Below the pieces are notes generated by a model, which saw only the letters and a list, made by a program, of their open reading frames with translations, searched no databases and was not told the DNA's origin. A DNA stretch of 22,993 nucleotides from CAZYSK01 sp964649415 (lineage in GTDB: Bacteria; Chloroflexota; Anaerolineae; B4-G1): NCBI GenBank assembly GCA_964649415.1, contig CAZYSK010000088.1:1-22993 (forward strand), read 5' to 3'. Shown piece after piece: positions 1 to 8,067 of the stretch (within the stretch, counting starts at the first letter, position 1; the number at the start of each line of letters is the position of its first letter). The translations under genes were made by a program, and so were the position numbers.

Positions 1-276
1 CGAACTACCCGCCCCGTTCGTAGCGAGCTACGGAGTCTGCGGAGTAGCGTCCCACCACGGCACTCCGGCGGACCTGCGTGCCTCACTACGAACGGGAAGC
101 CCGCTCGTAGTGAGCTACGGAGTCTGCGGAGTAGCGTCCCACCACGGCACTCACGGCACTCCGGCGGACCTGCGTGCCTCACTACGAACCAGGAGCCAGT
201 TCGTAGTGAGCTACGAAGTCTGCGGAGTAGCGTCCCACCACGGCACTCCGGCGGACCTGCGTGCCTCACTACGAAC
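1..276. repeat. Tandem array of ~78-bp imperfect palindromic units
   Basis: Three near-identical units lie at 16-93, 103-189 and 199-276, and the first bases of the window look like the right end of a fourth. Each unit starts with GTTCGTAGTGAG (small variants) and ends with its reverse complement CTCACTACGAAC. In the third unit these 12-bp arms are perfect (199-210 and 265-276). The middle unit is 87 bp because CACGGCACT is duplicated. The units are separated by unrelated GC-rich spacers of 9 nt. No credible gene lies here; the short open frame across the units simply translates the repeat. The function is unknown: a palindromic dispersed element that amplified in tandem is likely, and it may also end transcription of the converging glycosyltransferase. 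Confidence 0.85.
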
Positions 277-286
277 TGCCCGCCCC

Positions 287-385
287 AGACTTCCGAGGTC
301 TAGGTCATAGCTCCAAGTAGCAGAAATCGTGGCTTCCGCAAGGTACTAGACGGATTGAGTGACCTACTGGAGACCTCGGAAGTCT
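287..385. repeat. 99-bp element bounded by 15-bp inverted repeats
   Basis: AGACTTCCGAGGTCT at 287-301 is the exact reverse complement of AGACCTCGGAAGTCT at 371-385. Both copies are followed by AGGT on the plus strand. The 69 bp between them are non-coding and less GC-rich than the surroundings. A lone right-hand arm of the neighbouring repeat family (ACTACGAAC) follows at 393-401. This suggests that this element sits inside, or replaced, a further unit of that array. The glycosyltransferase stop codon (394-396) lies within that leftover arm. Confidence 0.7.
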
Positions 386-393
386 AGGTGATA

Positions 394-1695
394 CTACGAA
401 CTGGAAGTCTCGTATGCCTGCTCGACAGTCCCCACCAGGTGCTTCCACGCGAACCGTTCTCGCACGTCCCGGGAGGCAGCCCGACTGATCCATTCCCGTA
501 GCTGCACCTCCCTGAGCGCGTGCAGCACCGCCTCCACAAACGCGGACTGGTGGCCGGGAGGCACCAGCCAGCCGGTCTCGCCGTGTCGGATCATCTCCCG
601 GTTCTGTCCCACTGCCTCGGCCACCACGGGCACGCCAGCCGCCAACAGGTCCAGTAGCTTGACCGCGCACTTGGCCCGGTTGACCAGCGTATCTTCGAAC
701 GGATATATAGCCACGTCCGCCTGGGCGAAACAGGCCGGAAGCCGGTCCGCCGGGACCCAGCCAAGGTACGTGACGTCGTGCGTGGCGCGCGGCGTGTCGT
801 CCGCGGTGCCCGGCTTGTGGCGCGCGACGCTAAGGCCCGATTGAGCCGCCAGGCGAAGCAGTTCCTCCTCCTCCCCGAAGAGCCCCTTGCCCACGACGAG
901 CAACCTCACCTGCGGCACCTGCTCGCGCACACGGCGCAGTACCTCGACGACGCGGGAGATCGGAAACTCGAAGAAGCGCGTGTACAGCAGGATCACGGGA
1001 GGCCGAGGAGTGGACGCCGGATACTCGATGGCGGCCACGCGATGCTGGAGGGTGGAACCTTTAGGTGGGGGAGAGAAACCAGGTTTCTCGGAAGAAACCC
1101 GGTTTCTGGAAGGGGTTGGGGCCTCGTTCGAGACGCCGTTGGGCACGTAGAACACGCGCGCAGGCGGGACACCCAATGCCCAGACCAGGCTCTCCAGCGC
1201 GCGGCTGGCGACGGTGACCGCGTCGGCGTGCGTGAGCCCCCATCGCTCCTGCCACGCAAAGAAGCGACGCTGAACCGGCGTGTAGCCGCCGATCTCGTTC
1301 CAGCCGCCAGGGCCCTCCCAGTCGTCGGCGTCGACCACCAGGCGCGGGCGGCGGGCGCGTGGCAGGCGTGAGACGAGCGAATGGGTCAGGCCGCTGTAGG
1401 CCTTGGGCTTGAACAGATGCAAGACTTGGGGCTTGAGCGCCAACGCCCGGCGGGCCAGGCGGACGGCGATGAGAGCGTGGAACAGCAGCGGAATACGCGG
1501 CGGCAGGGCGACGTTCTCGACGCGGACGCCGTCCTCCTCCCAATGCTTGCCGGCGTCCTCCGGGTTCTGCCAGGGCGGGAGTAGAACCGTCACGCCGTGG
1601 CCCTGTGAGGCCAGCGCCCGGGCCATCGGCAAAGCCCGCACGCCCATCGTCCCTCGGGGTCGTAGGCCGAATGGCCCTACCATGACGACTTCCAT
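394..1695 (-). CDS. Glycosyltransferase family 4 (GT-B)
   Basis: A 433-residue predicted glycosyltransferase, probably moving a nucleotide-activated sugar onto an envelope glycan or lipid at the inner face of the membrane; donor and acceptor cannot be read. The N-terminal lobe (about 1-190) has the hydrophobic strand MEVVMVGPFG with a glycine-rich loop. The C-terminal lobe carries the typical GT4 stretch KLLDLLAAGVPVVAEAVGQN followed by an HGETGWLV motif. The ATG start is preceded by GAGGTGG at good spacing. Residues about 196-206 (RNRVSSEKPGF) are encoded by a 34-bp palindromic repeat lying in the linker between the lobes, and the last residues come from the edge of another repeat. A predicted promoter of its own lies upstream. 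The family call is confident; the specific reaction is not. Confidence 0.85.
   Translation of the reverse strand: MEVVMVGPFGLRPRGTMGVRALPMARALASQGHGVTVLLPPWQNPEDAGKHWEEDGVRVENVALPPRIPLLFHALIAVRLARRALALKPQVLHLFKPKAYSGLTHSLVSRLPRARRPRLVVDADDWEGPGGWNEIGGYTPVQRRFFAWQERWGLTHADAVTVASRALESLVWALGVPPARVFYVPNGVSNEAPTPSRNRVSSEKPGFSPPPKGSTLQHRVAAIEYPASTPRPPVILLYTRFFEFPISRVVEVLRRVREQVPQVRLLVVGKGLFGEEEELLRLAAQSGLSVARHKPGTADDTPRATHDVTYLGWVPADRLPACFAQADVAIYPFEDTLVNRAKCAVKLLDLLAAGVPVVAEAVGQNREMIRHGETGWLVPPGHQSAFVEAVLHALREVQLREWISRAASRDVRERFAWKHLVGTVEQAYETSSS
1074..1107. repeat. 34-bp palindrome inside the glycosyltransferase gene
   Basis: Left arm AGAAACCAGGT (1074-1084) and right arm ACCCGGTTTCT (1097-1107) pair with one mismatch around a 12-nt centre. 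The same 34-bp layout recurs at 6065-6098 and 6388-6421. Read on the minus strand it adds RNRVSSEKPGF to the protein without a frameshift. Confidence 0.8.
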
Positions 1696-1778
1696 GTTCC
1701 ACCTCAGAAGCGGCCAGTGCCCGGGAGCCTGGCCCTGGCTCTCACATTGCCGCCAACGCCACCTTATGTCATGTATAC

Positions 1779-1806
1779 ATTATACGCCATCGACGCCAGC
1801 CTGCAA
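1779..1806 (-). promoter_or_regulatory. Predicted sigma70 promoter of the glycosyltransferase
   Basis: On the minus strand, TTGCAG (1806-1801) and a perfect TATAAT (1784-1779) are separated by 16 bp. Transcription would start near 1772 and leave a leader of about 77 nt. A perfect 10-bp palindrome ATGTATACAT (1771-1780) covers the predicted start site and could be an operator. The sites were read directly; activity is an inference. Confidence 0.55.
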
Positions 1807-1827
1807 CCCGGCGGCCACACCCGCCAC

Positions 1828-3057
1828 TTAGCCCAGTATCGCCGCCTTTAGCCTGGATCCGCTGACCTCGCGCGGCGGTATCCCCTCGCGCACCGCCCAC
1901 GCTGCGGCGACACCCGCGGCCTCGCCGATGCCGGCCACGACCGGCATGACGCGCAGCGAGGAGTGTGCCTCGTGCGTGGCGCTGACACACCGTGAGCCGA
2001 TCAGCAGATTGTCCACGTTTTGTGGCACCAGACAGCGATAGGGCACCTCGTAGAACTCGCCGGGGGGCAAGCGCCGAATCACCGTGCCCTCGCCCGTTGG
2101 ACTGTGGATGTCCACGGGATATCTGCTGCGAGCAATGCCGTCATCGAACTTGGCCGCTTCGATGACCTCGGACACGTCGAGCACGTACTCCCCCATCACC
2201 CGCCGCGACTCGCGCACGCCGATCTGTGCTGCCATCTTGAGCAAGTAGGCGTCCCTGAAACGGGGCGAGCGCCGCTTGAACAGATCCAGCAGCTCCGCGA
2301 CCTGCCGGCGACCTTCTAGCTCGGCGGCGGTCAAGTCCCACGTGTTCGTCGCATCGCGCTTGACGACGCGCGTGGTGTTGAAGTGAAAGATGTGGGGCAC
2401 CATCGTGCCGAAGACGAGGATGTCTTCGCGCGGGTTGTCCACCTCGCCCGCCGCCTTGGCCGAGAGGTAGATCTCTGTCAGCTCCTGGCGGAGTTGGCCA
2501 ACGCTGGGCTCGCCGGCCACGCCGCCAATGCGAAAGCAAAGCGTCATCGGCTGGCACAGGCCGTCCCGGCGGCGCCCGATCTCGACCGGCGCACCGGCCT
2601 GCGCCGCCAGATCGCCGTCGCCGGTGGAATCCACGAACACCGTCCCGGCCACATCGGTCCGCCCCGACTTGGCCATCGTCTGCACGCGGGTGATGCGCTG
2701 GCCATCCATCTGCACGCCGACGAGCGTCGAGTGCAGCAGCAGGTCGACGCCATGATCCTGCACCATCTGATCGAGGACGATCTTCATCTTCTCATCGTCG
2801 AAGACCTGATCGTCCCGTGCCAACGCGTCCGCGTCCCGCAGACGATCCAGCAGTTCGTTGAAGACAGCGGATGTCAGGCGCTTTCCCCCGATTTTGTAGG
2901 CCATAAATGGGTTGACCAGTCCAGCGGTCGCCATGCCGCCCAGGAAGCCATAGCGCTCAATCAGCAGCGCCGACGCTCCCTCTTTGGCTGCGCCCACCGC
3001 GGCGCAGATCCCACCCGGCCCCCCGCCAACGACTACGACATCGTGCCTGTCCTGCAC
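1828..3057 (-). CDS. FAD-dependent oxidoreductase (FAD_oxidored-like)
   Basis: A 409-residue cytoplasmic flavoprotein. The N-terminus has the dinucleotide-binding fold VVVVGGGPGG (7-16) with the ribose-binding acidic residue in LLIERYG (E34). FVDSTGDGDLAA forms the second FAD motif and NLLIGSRCVSAT the C-terminal one, giving the pattern of the FAD_oxidored family (PF12831). The substrate is not known; members of this family are often annotated only as FAD-dependent oxidoreductases. The start is GTG (3055-3057), supported by AAAGGAG seven bases upstream. It follows glmS by 52 bp, and that gap contains a degenerate half copy of the 34-bp palindrome (around 3086). It is probably the last gene of the long operon. 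Nothing links it functionally to glmS except position. Confidence 0.8.
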   Translation of the reverse strand: MQDRHDVVVVGGGPGGICAAVGAAKEGASALLIERYGFLGGMATAGLVNPFMAYKIGGKRLTSAVFNELLDRLRDADALARDDQVFDDEKMKIVLDQMVQDHGVDLLLHSTLVGVQMDGQRITRVQTMAKSGRTDVAGTVFVDSTGDGDLAAQAGAPVEIGRRRDGLCQPMTLCFRIGGVAGEPSVGQLRQELTEIYLSAKAAGEVDNPREDILVFGTMVPHIFHFNTTRVVKRDATNTWDLTAAELEGRRQVAELLDLFKRRSPRFRDAYLLKMAAQIGVRESRRVMGEYVLDVSEVIEAAKFDDGIARSRYPVDIHSPTGEGTVIRRLPPGEFYEVPYRCLVPQNVDNLLIGSRCVSATHEAHSSLRVMPVVAGIGEAAGVAAAWAVREGIPPREVSGSRLKAAILG

Positions 3058-3109
3058 TGTCCGTCTCCTTTCTGTTGTAGTCCCAGAAACCCGGATTCGG
3101 GCACACGCA

Positions 3110-4954
3110 TCACTCCACCGTGACGCTCTTGGCCAGGTTGCGGGGCTGATCGACGTCGCACCCGCGCCGCACGGCCAGGTAGTAGGCGAGCAACTGCAGC
3201 GGTATCACGTTCACCACGGGCGAAAGCAGCGGCGGGGTCGGCGGGACGCGGAGCACGTGATCGGCCTTCTCGGCGATGTCCTCATCCCCGTCCGTCGCCA
3301 GGGCGATCACAATGCCATCCCGCGCCTTGACCTGTTCAACCTGGCTGATCATCTTGTCGTACACACGATCGCGCACGGTAATGGCGACGACCGGCATGGC
3401 CTCGTCAATCAGGGCGATGGGGCCGTGCTTCATCTCCCCGGCCGGGTAGCCCTCGGCGTGGATGTAGGAGATCTCCTTCAGCTTGAGCGCTCCCTCCAGC
3501 GCGATGGGGTAGTTGATGCCGCGCCCCAGGTAGAGGAAGTGCTCCCGGTCGTTGAACAGACTCGCCAGCCGCTCGTACTCGTCGCCGTGCTCCAGCACGC
3601 GCCCCACCAGGTCCGGCAAGCGGGCCAGGCCATCCACCGCGTCCCGCAGCCGCGCGCCCGTCAGCGTGCCGCGCAATTCCCCCAGGTAGCAGCCCAACAG
3701 GTAGAGGTCCACCAGGCTGGCGGTGAACGCCTTGGTCGAGGCCACGCCGATCTCCGGGCCGGCGTGCATGAGGATGTAGCCTTCGGAGAGACGCATCGCC
3801 TGGCTGCCCACGACGTTGACGATGGACCACTGCCGCGCGCCCCTGGCCCGCGCCTCCTCCATCGCCGCCAGCGTGTCCACCGTCTCCCCACTCTGAGTGA
3901 TGGCCAGCACGGCCGCGTCCCCGGTGACGATGGGGTCGCGGTAGCGGAACTCCGACCCATAGTCCACCTCGACCGGCACGCGGGCCAGGGCCTCGATGAT
4001 GAACTTGCCGACCAGCCCGGCGTAGGCCGACGTACCGCAGGCGACGACGATCACTTTCTCCAGCGCCAGCGCCTCCTCCGGCGCCAGCTCCAGGTGCTCC
4101 AGCCGCACCCGCCCGGCCTCGAACTCAGCCCGGCCGCGGATGGTATCCGTGACCGAGCGCGCCTGTTCGTAGATCTCCTTCTGCATGAAGTGGCGGTAGG
4201 TGCCCTTCGCCGCCGCCACGGGATCCCAGGGGATGGTGTACACCGACGTGCCGACCGGCGCACCCGCCAGCGTGCTCACCTGCGCGCCCTCCCGCGTGAC
4301 CACGGCCAACTGCTGATCCTCGAGGAACACCATGTCGCGGGTGTGCTCCATAATGGCCGGTATGTCGGACGCGACGAAGGTCTCGCCGTCCCCCACCCCG
4401 ACGGTGATGCCGCCCGCATTGCCCAGGCGGGCCGTCACCAGCCGGTCGGGCTCACGGCTGCTGAGGAAGACGAAGGCACTGGCCCCCTGGATGTGGGTCA
4501 GTGCCCGGCGCACCGCCGTCTCCAGCTCGGCGCCGTCCGCCATGTACCCCTCGACCAGGTGCACCACCACCTCCGTATCGGTGTCCGAGGCAAAATGCCG
4601 CCCCTCGGCCTCGAGCTCTCGCCGCAGATCCAGGAAGTTCTCGATGATGCCATTGTGGACGACGGCCACCTCGCCCGTGGCACCGATGTGGGGATGGGCA
4701 TTGCGGCGACAGGGCTCGCCGTGGGTCGCCCAGCGCGTGTGGCCGATCCCGATCTGGCCGCTGAGCGGATCCTCCGCCACCAGCCCCAGCAGGCCGGCCA
4801 GCTTGCCCACCTCGCGCCGCACGCCGATGGCGCCATTTGCCTGGACGACGGCCAACCCGGCCGAGTCATAGCCCCGGTACTCCAGGCGCTTCAATCCCTC
4901 GAGGACGATGGGGGTCGCGTCACGCGGCCCGACGTAGCCTACGATTCCACACAC
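3110..4954 (-). CDS. glmS: Glutamine--fructose-6-phosphate aminotransferase (isomerizing)
   Basis: Makes glucosamine-6-phosphate from fructose-6-phosphate and glutamine, the entry step to UDP-GlcNAc for peptidoglycan and envelope glycans. The 614 residues match the full family length. The N-terminal glutaminase begins MCGIVGYVG, with Cys2 becoming the catalytic nucleophile after Met removal, and includes RGYDSAG, HTRWATHG and VVHNGIIEN. Two SIS isomerase domains follow, with VACGTSAYAG, TQSGETVDT and GPEIGVASTKAFT, ending in the diagnostic PRNLAKSVTVE. The start is GTG (4952-4954) with a strong GGGAGGTG site. The start overlaps the end of the upstream GHMP kinase by 16 bp, indicating translational coupling. 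No glmS ribozyme could fit in that overlap. Confidence 0.97.
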   Translation of the reverse strand: MCGIVGYVGPRDATPIVLEGLKRLEYRGYDSAGLAVVQANGAIGVRREVGKLAGLLGLVAEDPLSGQIGIGHTRWATHGEPCRRNAHPHIGATGEVAVVHNGIIENFLDLRRELEAEGRHFASDTDTEVVVHLVEGYMADGAELETAVRRALTHIQGASAFVFLSSREPDRLVTARLGNAGGITVGVGDGETFVASDIPAIMEHTRDMVFLEDQQLAVVTREGAQVSTLAGAPVGTSVYTIPWDPVAAAKGTYRHFMQKEIYEQARSVTDTIRGRAEFEAGRVRLEHLELAPEEALALEKVIVVACGTSAYAGLVGKFIIEALARVPVEVDYGSEFRYRDPIVTGDAAVLAITQSGETVDTLAAMEEARARGARQWSIVNVVGSQAMRLSEGYILMHAGPEIGVASTKAFTASLVDLYLLGCYLGELRGTLTGARLRDAVDGLARLPDLVGRVLEHGDEYERLASLFNDREHFLYLGRGINYPIALEGALKLKEISYIHAEGYPAGEMKHGPIALIDEAMPVVAITVRDRVYDKMISQVEQVKARDGIVIALATDGDEDIAEKADHVLRVPPTPPLLSPVVNVIPLQLLAYYLAVRRGCDVDQPRNLAKSVTVE

Positions 4955-6021
4955 GGTTCACCTCCCACAGGGCACGGTGTTTCCCAGACGCGCAAGCCGA
5001 AACGGCTCAGGTAGATGGGAATACTCTGAAAAAGCGGGTTCTCTGCCTCAATCGCACGGATCATCGCCCGCTTGGCGTGGGACACGGGTCCACACAGGAT
5101 CGCCAGCGAGCCGCCCTCGCCACCCGCGCCGTTCACCTTCCAGCCGAGCGCACCGTGGGCGCGGGCGATCTCGATGACGCGCTGGGCGTGAGGGCTGACC
5201 AGGTCGGGATGCAGGTCTCGCTGCGCCTCGGTGTTCTGGACCATGGCCCGGCCGAGCGCGACGAAATCGCCGGCGTAGACCGCATCGCGCGAGGGTCCGG
5301 CCGTGGCCCGCAGCGCCTCGATCTGCCTGGCCGCCGGCCCGACGTGCTCCAGGTCGCGAATGACCTTGTCGTGCACCTGGGACGAGTGGTGCGACTTGCC
5401 CAGGTAGATCAAGGCCAGCCGTCGCTCCAACTCCCACCAGGTGCTGTCCGGCACGCGGATCTGCGAGACCGAGGCATAGGGATACCGGAACATCTGGATG
5501 TAGTTGATGCCCCCGTAGGCCGCGCAGAGCTGATCCTGGATGCCGCACTGCTGTTTGAGCATGTCCACCTCGATGGACTGCGCCGTGTAGGCGACCTCGT
5601 GGGGCGACAAGCGCCCGGGGGTGAGGCAGTCCAGCGCCCCGACGAGCGCGACGGTGACGGCGGCCGATGTGCCGGTGGAGGCCCCGGCCGGGGCCTCGGA
5701 GTAGATGGTCACCTGAAAGGCGACGTCATCCGGCACGGCCATGCGCTCGATGGCCGCCTCCAGGAGCGGGTGGCGGTCCCAGTCAGGGCTGGCGGGATGG
5801 CGCGCGTAGCGCTCGCCGTAGTTCTCGGCGTAGATGATGATGCGCTCCTCCTGGCCCTCGAAGGGGCGCACCTCGATCTGGACCTCCGCGTAGGGGTAGA
5901 CGCCGATGTTGAAGATCTCGCCATGCTCGGCGAACCAGGTATCGGTCCACCCGCCGTTATCGCAGATGCGTATGGGGGCCACACTGTTGATGGTGCGCAA
6001 TGGCGATGCCTTTGCTTGCAT
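4939..6021 (-). CDS. GHMP-family sugar kinase
   Basis: A 360-residue small-molecule kinase of the GHMP superfamily, phosphorylating a sugar or sugar phosphate with ATP. Motif 1 is APIRICDNGGWTDT (about 15-28), the ATP-binding motif 2 is EAPAGASTGTSAA (109-121) and motif 3 is VNGAGGEGGS (about 296-305). The N-terminal pattern resembles kinases of the D-glycero-D-manno-heptose 7-phosphate kinase / fucokinase group more than mevalonate kinases, but the substrate cannot be fixed from sequence alone. The ATG is preceded by GAGAGG. It lies between the DUF512 gene (76-bp gap filled by a palindromic repeat) and glmS (16-bp overlap), which fits a role in making activated sugars for the cell envelope. 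Confidence 0.85.
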   Translation of the reverse strand: MQAKASPLRTINSVAPIRICDNGGWTDTWFAEHGEIFNIGVYPYAEVQIEVRPFEGQEERIIIYAENYGERYARHPASPDWDRHPLLEAAIERMAVPDDVAFQVTIYSEAPAGASTGTSAAVTVALVGALDCLTPGRLSPHEVAYTAQSIEVDMLKQQCGIQDQLCAAYGGINYIQMFRYPYASVSQIRVPDSTWWELERRLALIYLGKSHHSSQVHDKVIRDLEHVGPAARQIEALRATAGPSRDAVYAGDFVALGRAMVQNTEAQRDLHPDLVSPHAQRVIEIARAHGALGWKVNGAGGEGGSLAILCGPVSHAKRAMIRAIEAENPLFQSIPIYLSRFGLRVWETPCPVGGEPCVES

Positions 6022-6040
6022 GATTGCCTCTCAGAGTCAC

Positions 6041-6098
6041 AAGAAACCAGGTTCTTGGCGAACCAGAAACCAGGTCTTTCGGAAAAAACCTGGTTTCT
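6041..6098. repeat. 34-bp palindrome plus partial copy between DUF512 and GHMP kinase genes
   Basis: The full copy has perfect 11-bp arms, AGAAACCAGGT (6065-6075) and ACCTGGTTTCT (6088-6098). A half copy precedes it (AAGAAACCAGGT, 6041-6052). The DUF512 stop codon uses the repeat edge (6098-6100). As RNA inside the operon it would form a hairpin between two genes and could affect message stability or expression of downstream genes. Confidence 0.85.
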
Positions 6099-7339
6099 TA
6101 CTGTGTAATCACCCGCCGCCCCAGCGCATGCCCCACGTCCTGCGGCCGCAGCCCATCGAGAGACTGCCCCTCGGGCCCACCGAACATCGCCGGCGGCAGG
6201 CACACGACTTCGCCCAGGTCGTCGTGGGCCCTCAATTGGGCCACCACATCCTCGGCGGTCAGCAGCCCAGCCACGGTCACCGTGTCGCCGAAGAAGCGGT
6301 TGACCACGGGGACGACGTCGACGCCGTCCAGGTGGGCCACGGTTCGGCGGAGGACCGGCGCGAAGAGCGTGCCGGTGACGAGGGTCAAGAAACCAGGTTT
6401 TTCGGAAAAAACCTGGTTTCTGCGGGAATCGGGGAAAGAGTCCAGGAAGCGGCGGACGAGGCCGACGCCGTTCTCGGTCAGGTCCAGGTCGTCGTAGTGC
6501 CCGGCGGGGGGGACCTCCTCACCCAGGCGGAGATACCACTCGTCGGACAGGTAGGCGAAGCTGGCGCCGAGCCGCTCCCGCAGGCGCGCCTGCCAATTGC
6601 CGACACGCTCGAAGACGGCCCGCATCTCGGGCTGCGTGTGCGTACGGCAGGCCCCACGATGGAAACGCGTCAGTCCCACAGGCACGACGCTGACCGAGCG
6701 CACCGCCGGATGGAGCCCGGCGAGATCGCGTATCGACCGGTCCAGGTGCGCGCCGTCGTTGAGGCCGGGCACGAGCACGATCTGCGTGTGGACATCGACG
6801 CCCAGGCCGGCCAGGCGGCGGAGCTGGGGCATCACGTCGGGCGCGGAGGGGTTGTGCAGGACGCGGCGGCGCAGGTCGACGTCGGTGGCGTGGACCGAGA
6901 CGTAGAGCGGGCTGAGATGCTGCTCGCCGACGCGCTCCCAGTCCGGCTCTTCCAGGTTGGTCAGCGTGACGTAGTTGCCGAAGAGGAAGGAATAGCGATA
7001 GTCGTCGTCCCTGACGTACAGGGAGCGGCGCATGCGCGCCGGCATCTGGGCGACGAAACAGAACTCACAGCGGTTGTTGCAGCGGCGTATCCCGTCGAAG
7101 GTGGGATGCGCGAAGTCTAGCCCCAGCGGCTCGTCGTACTGGCGCTCGACGTCAATGACGTAGTCCCGCCTGCCCCGGCGCACCTGCAGCGCCAGGCGTT
7201 CCTCGGCCCCGCAGAACCGCACGTCAATGACGTCCCGCAGGCGGCAGCCGTTGATGGCGACGAGCTCATCCCCGGGCCGCAGGCTGGCCCGCGCGGCCAG
7301 GCTGCCCGGGGCGACGGCGGCGATCAATCCCGCGGGCAT
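6098..7339 (-). CDS. PDZ / radical-SAM DUF512 protein
   Basis: A 413-residue predicted iron-sulfur protein. Residues 1-60 form a PDZ-like segment (SLRPGDELVAING). A radical-SAM cluster motif C-x3-C-x2-C follows (C87, C91, C94 in RRCNNRCEFCFV), then a TIM-barrel-like region (PLYVSVHATD, HTQIVLVPGLND) and the C-terminal DUF512 domain. Such proteins are known in cyanobacteria and Firmicutes/Chloroflexota as uncharacterised oxidoreductases, and no substrate is established. The start overlaps the end of cmk by 16 bp. Residues about 307-317 (RNQVFSEKPGF) come from an in-frame 34-bp palindrome (6388-6421) just before LTLVTGTLFAP, presumably in a surface loop. Confidence 0.85.
   Translation of the reverse strand: MPAGLIAAVAPGSLAARASLRPGDELVAINGCRLRDVIDVRFCGAEERLALQVRRGRRDYVIDVERQYDEPLGLDFAHPTFDGIRRCNNRCEFCFVAQMPARMRRSLYVRDDDYRYSFLFGNYVTLTNLEEPDWERVGEQHLSPLYVSVHATDVDLRRRVLHNPSAPDVMPQLRRLAGLGVDVHTQIVLVPGLNDGAHLDRSIRDLAGLHPAVRSVSVVPVGLTRFHRGACRTHTQPEMRAVFERVGNWQARLRERLGASFAYLSDEWYLRLGEEVPPAGHYDDLDLTENGVGLVRRFLDSFPDSRRNQVFSEKPGFLTLVTGTLFAPVLRRTVAHLDGVDVVPVVNRFFGDTVTVAGLLTAEDVVAQLRAHDDLGEVVCLPPAMFGGPEGQSLDGLRPQDVGHALGRRVITQ
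6388..6421. repeat. 34-bp palindrome inside the DUF512 gene
   Basis: This is the cleanest copy of the family. Arms AGAAACCAGGT (6388-6398) and ACCTGGTTTCT (6411-6421) are perfect, and pairing extends to 15 bp around a CGGA centre. The length is divisible into the reading frame without introducing stops; the encoded peptide is nearly identical to that in the glycosyltransferase. Confidence 0.88.
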
Positions 7340-8067
7340 GCGCGGTCCTCAATCAGCCGCTCGACCTCGGCCAACACCTCCTCGACTGCCAGGTCGGTCG
7401 TGTCCACGACGAAGGCGTCGTCGGCGACGCGCAGCGGCGAAACGGCGCGGCGGCTGTCAATCCTGTCCCGGCGGCGCATAGCGGCCAACACGGCGTCGTA
7501 GTCGGCCTCCTCACCGCGCGCCCGCACCTCCACCCAGCGGCGCCGGGCCCGCTCCTCGACGCCGGCGTCCAGATAGAGCTTGAGATCGGCGCCGGGCAGG
7601 ACGACGGTGCCGATGTCGCGCCCGACCATGACGACAGAGCCGGCCGCTGCCACGCGCCGCTGCTGCGCGACGAGCGCGCGCCGCACGCCGGGATAGGCGG
7701 ACACGGGCGAGACGTTGGCGTCCACGCCCGGCGTGCGGATGTCCCAGGTGACGTCCACCCCATCGGCAAGGACCGTGTACTGGCGACCATCGTCCGCCGT
7801 GGGCGGCGTGACGTCGATGAGAAGCCGCTCTGCAAGCGCGGTCACCGCCGCCTCATCGGCGATGGGGACGCCGCGCGAAAGCGCGGCCCAGGTCACGGCC
7901 CGATACATCACGCCCGTGTCGAAGTACAGGTAGCCCATGCGCCGGGAGAGCAGCTCGCCGATCGTGCTCTTGCCCGACGCGGCGGGGCCGTCAATGGCGA
8001 TGGTGGACGCTCTCGGGCTCTCGTATCCGCCCGGTCCAGACGATTTCGGTGGTCTCGACGATGTCAA
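7324..8067 (-). CDS. cmk: Cytidylate kinase
   Basis: Phosphorylates CMP and dCMP to the diphosphates with ATP in pyrimidine salvage and nucleotide supply. The 247 residues include a P-loop IDGPAASGKST (25-35), LYFDTGVMYRAVTW, the CMP-binding GRDIGTVVLPGA and the family signature SRRAVSPLRVADDAFVVDTT. The only possible start upstream of the P-loop is TTG (8065-8067), which overlaps the preceding TGA stop as TTGA. A GGAAG sequence lies just upstream, so translation is probably coupled to the pseudouridine synthase gene. The first 20 residues before the core fold are a non-conserved leader. The downstream DUF512 start overlaps its end by 16 bp. Confidence 0.95.
   Translation of the reverse strand: MTSSRPPKSSGPGGYESPRASTIAIDGPAASGKSTIGELLSRRMGYLYFDTGVMYRAVTWAALSRGVPIADEAAVTALAERLLIDVTPPTADDGRQYTVLADGVDVTWDIRTPGVDANVSPVSAYPGVRRALVAQQRRVAAAGSVVMVGRDIGTVVLPGADLKLYLDAGVEERARRRWVEVRARGEEADYDAVLAAMRRRDRIDSRRAVSPLRVADDAFVVDTTDLAVEEVLAEVERLIEDRACPRD

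Noticed and set aside
1..276. CRISPR array or integron attC array
   Set aside because: The repeats are 78 bp with 9-nt spacers, unlike CRISPR repeat and spacer sizes. The ends GTTCGTA do not fit the attC core GTTRRRY, and no integrase or gene cassettes are present.
2984..5014. Long plus-strand open frame (676 codons) opposite glmS
   Set aside because: It is the antisense shadow of the glmS and FAD oxidoreductase genes, histidine/arginine/glutamine-rich as expected for a high-GC shadow, with no recognisable domain.
4955..5100. glmS ribozyme or riboswitch
   Set aside because: The sequence upstream of glmS is coding for the overlapping GHMP kinase and shows no ribozyme-like features.
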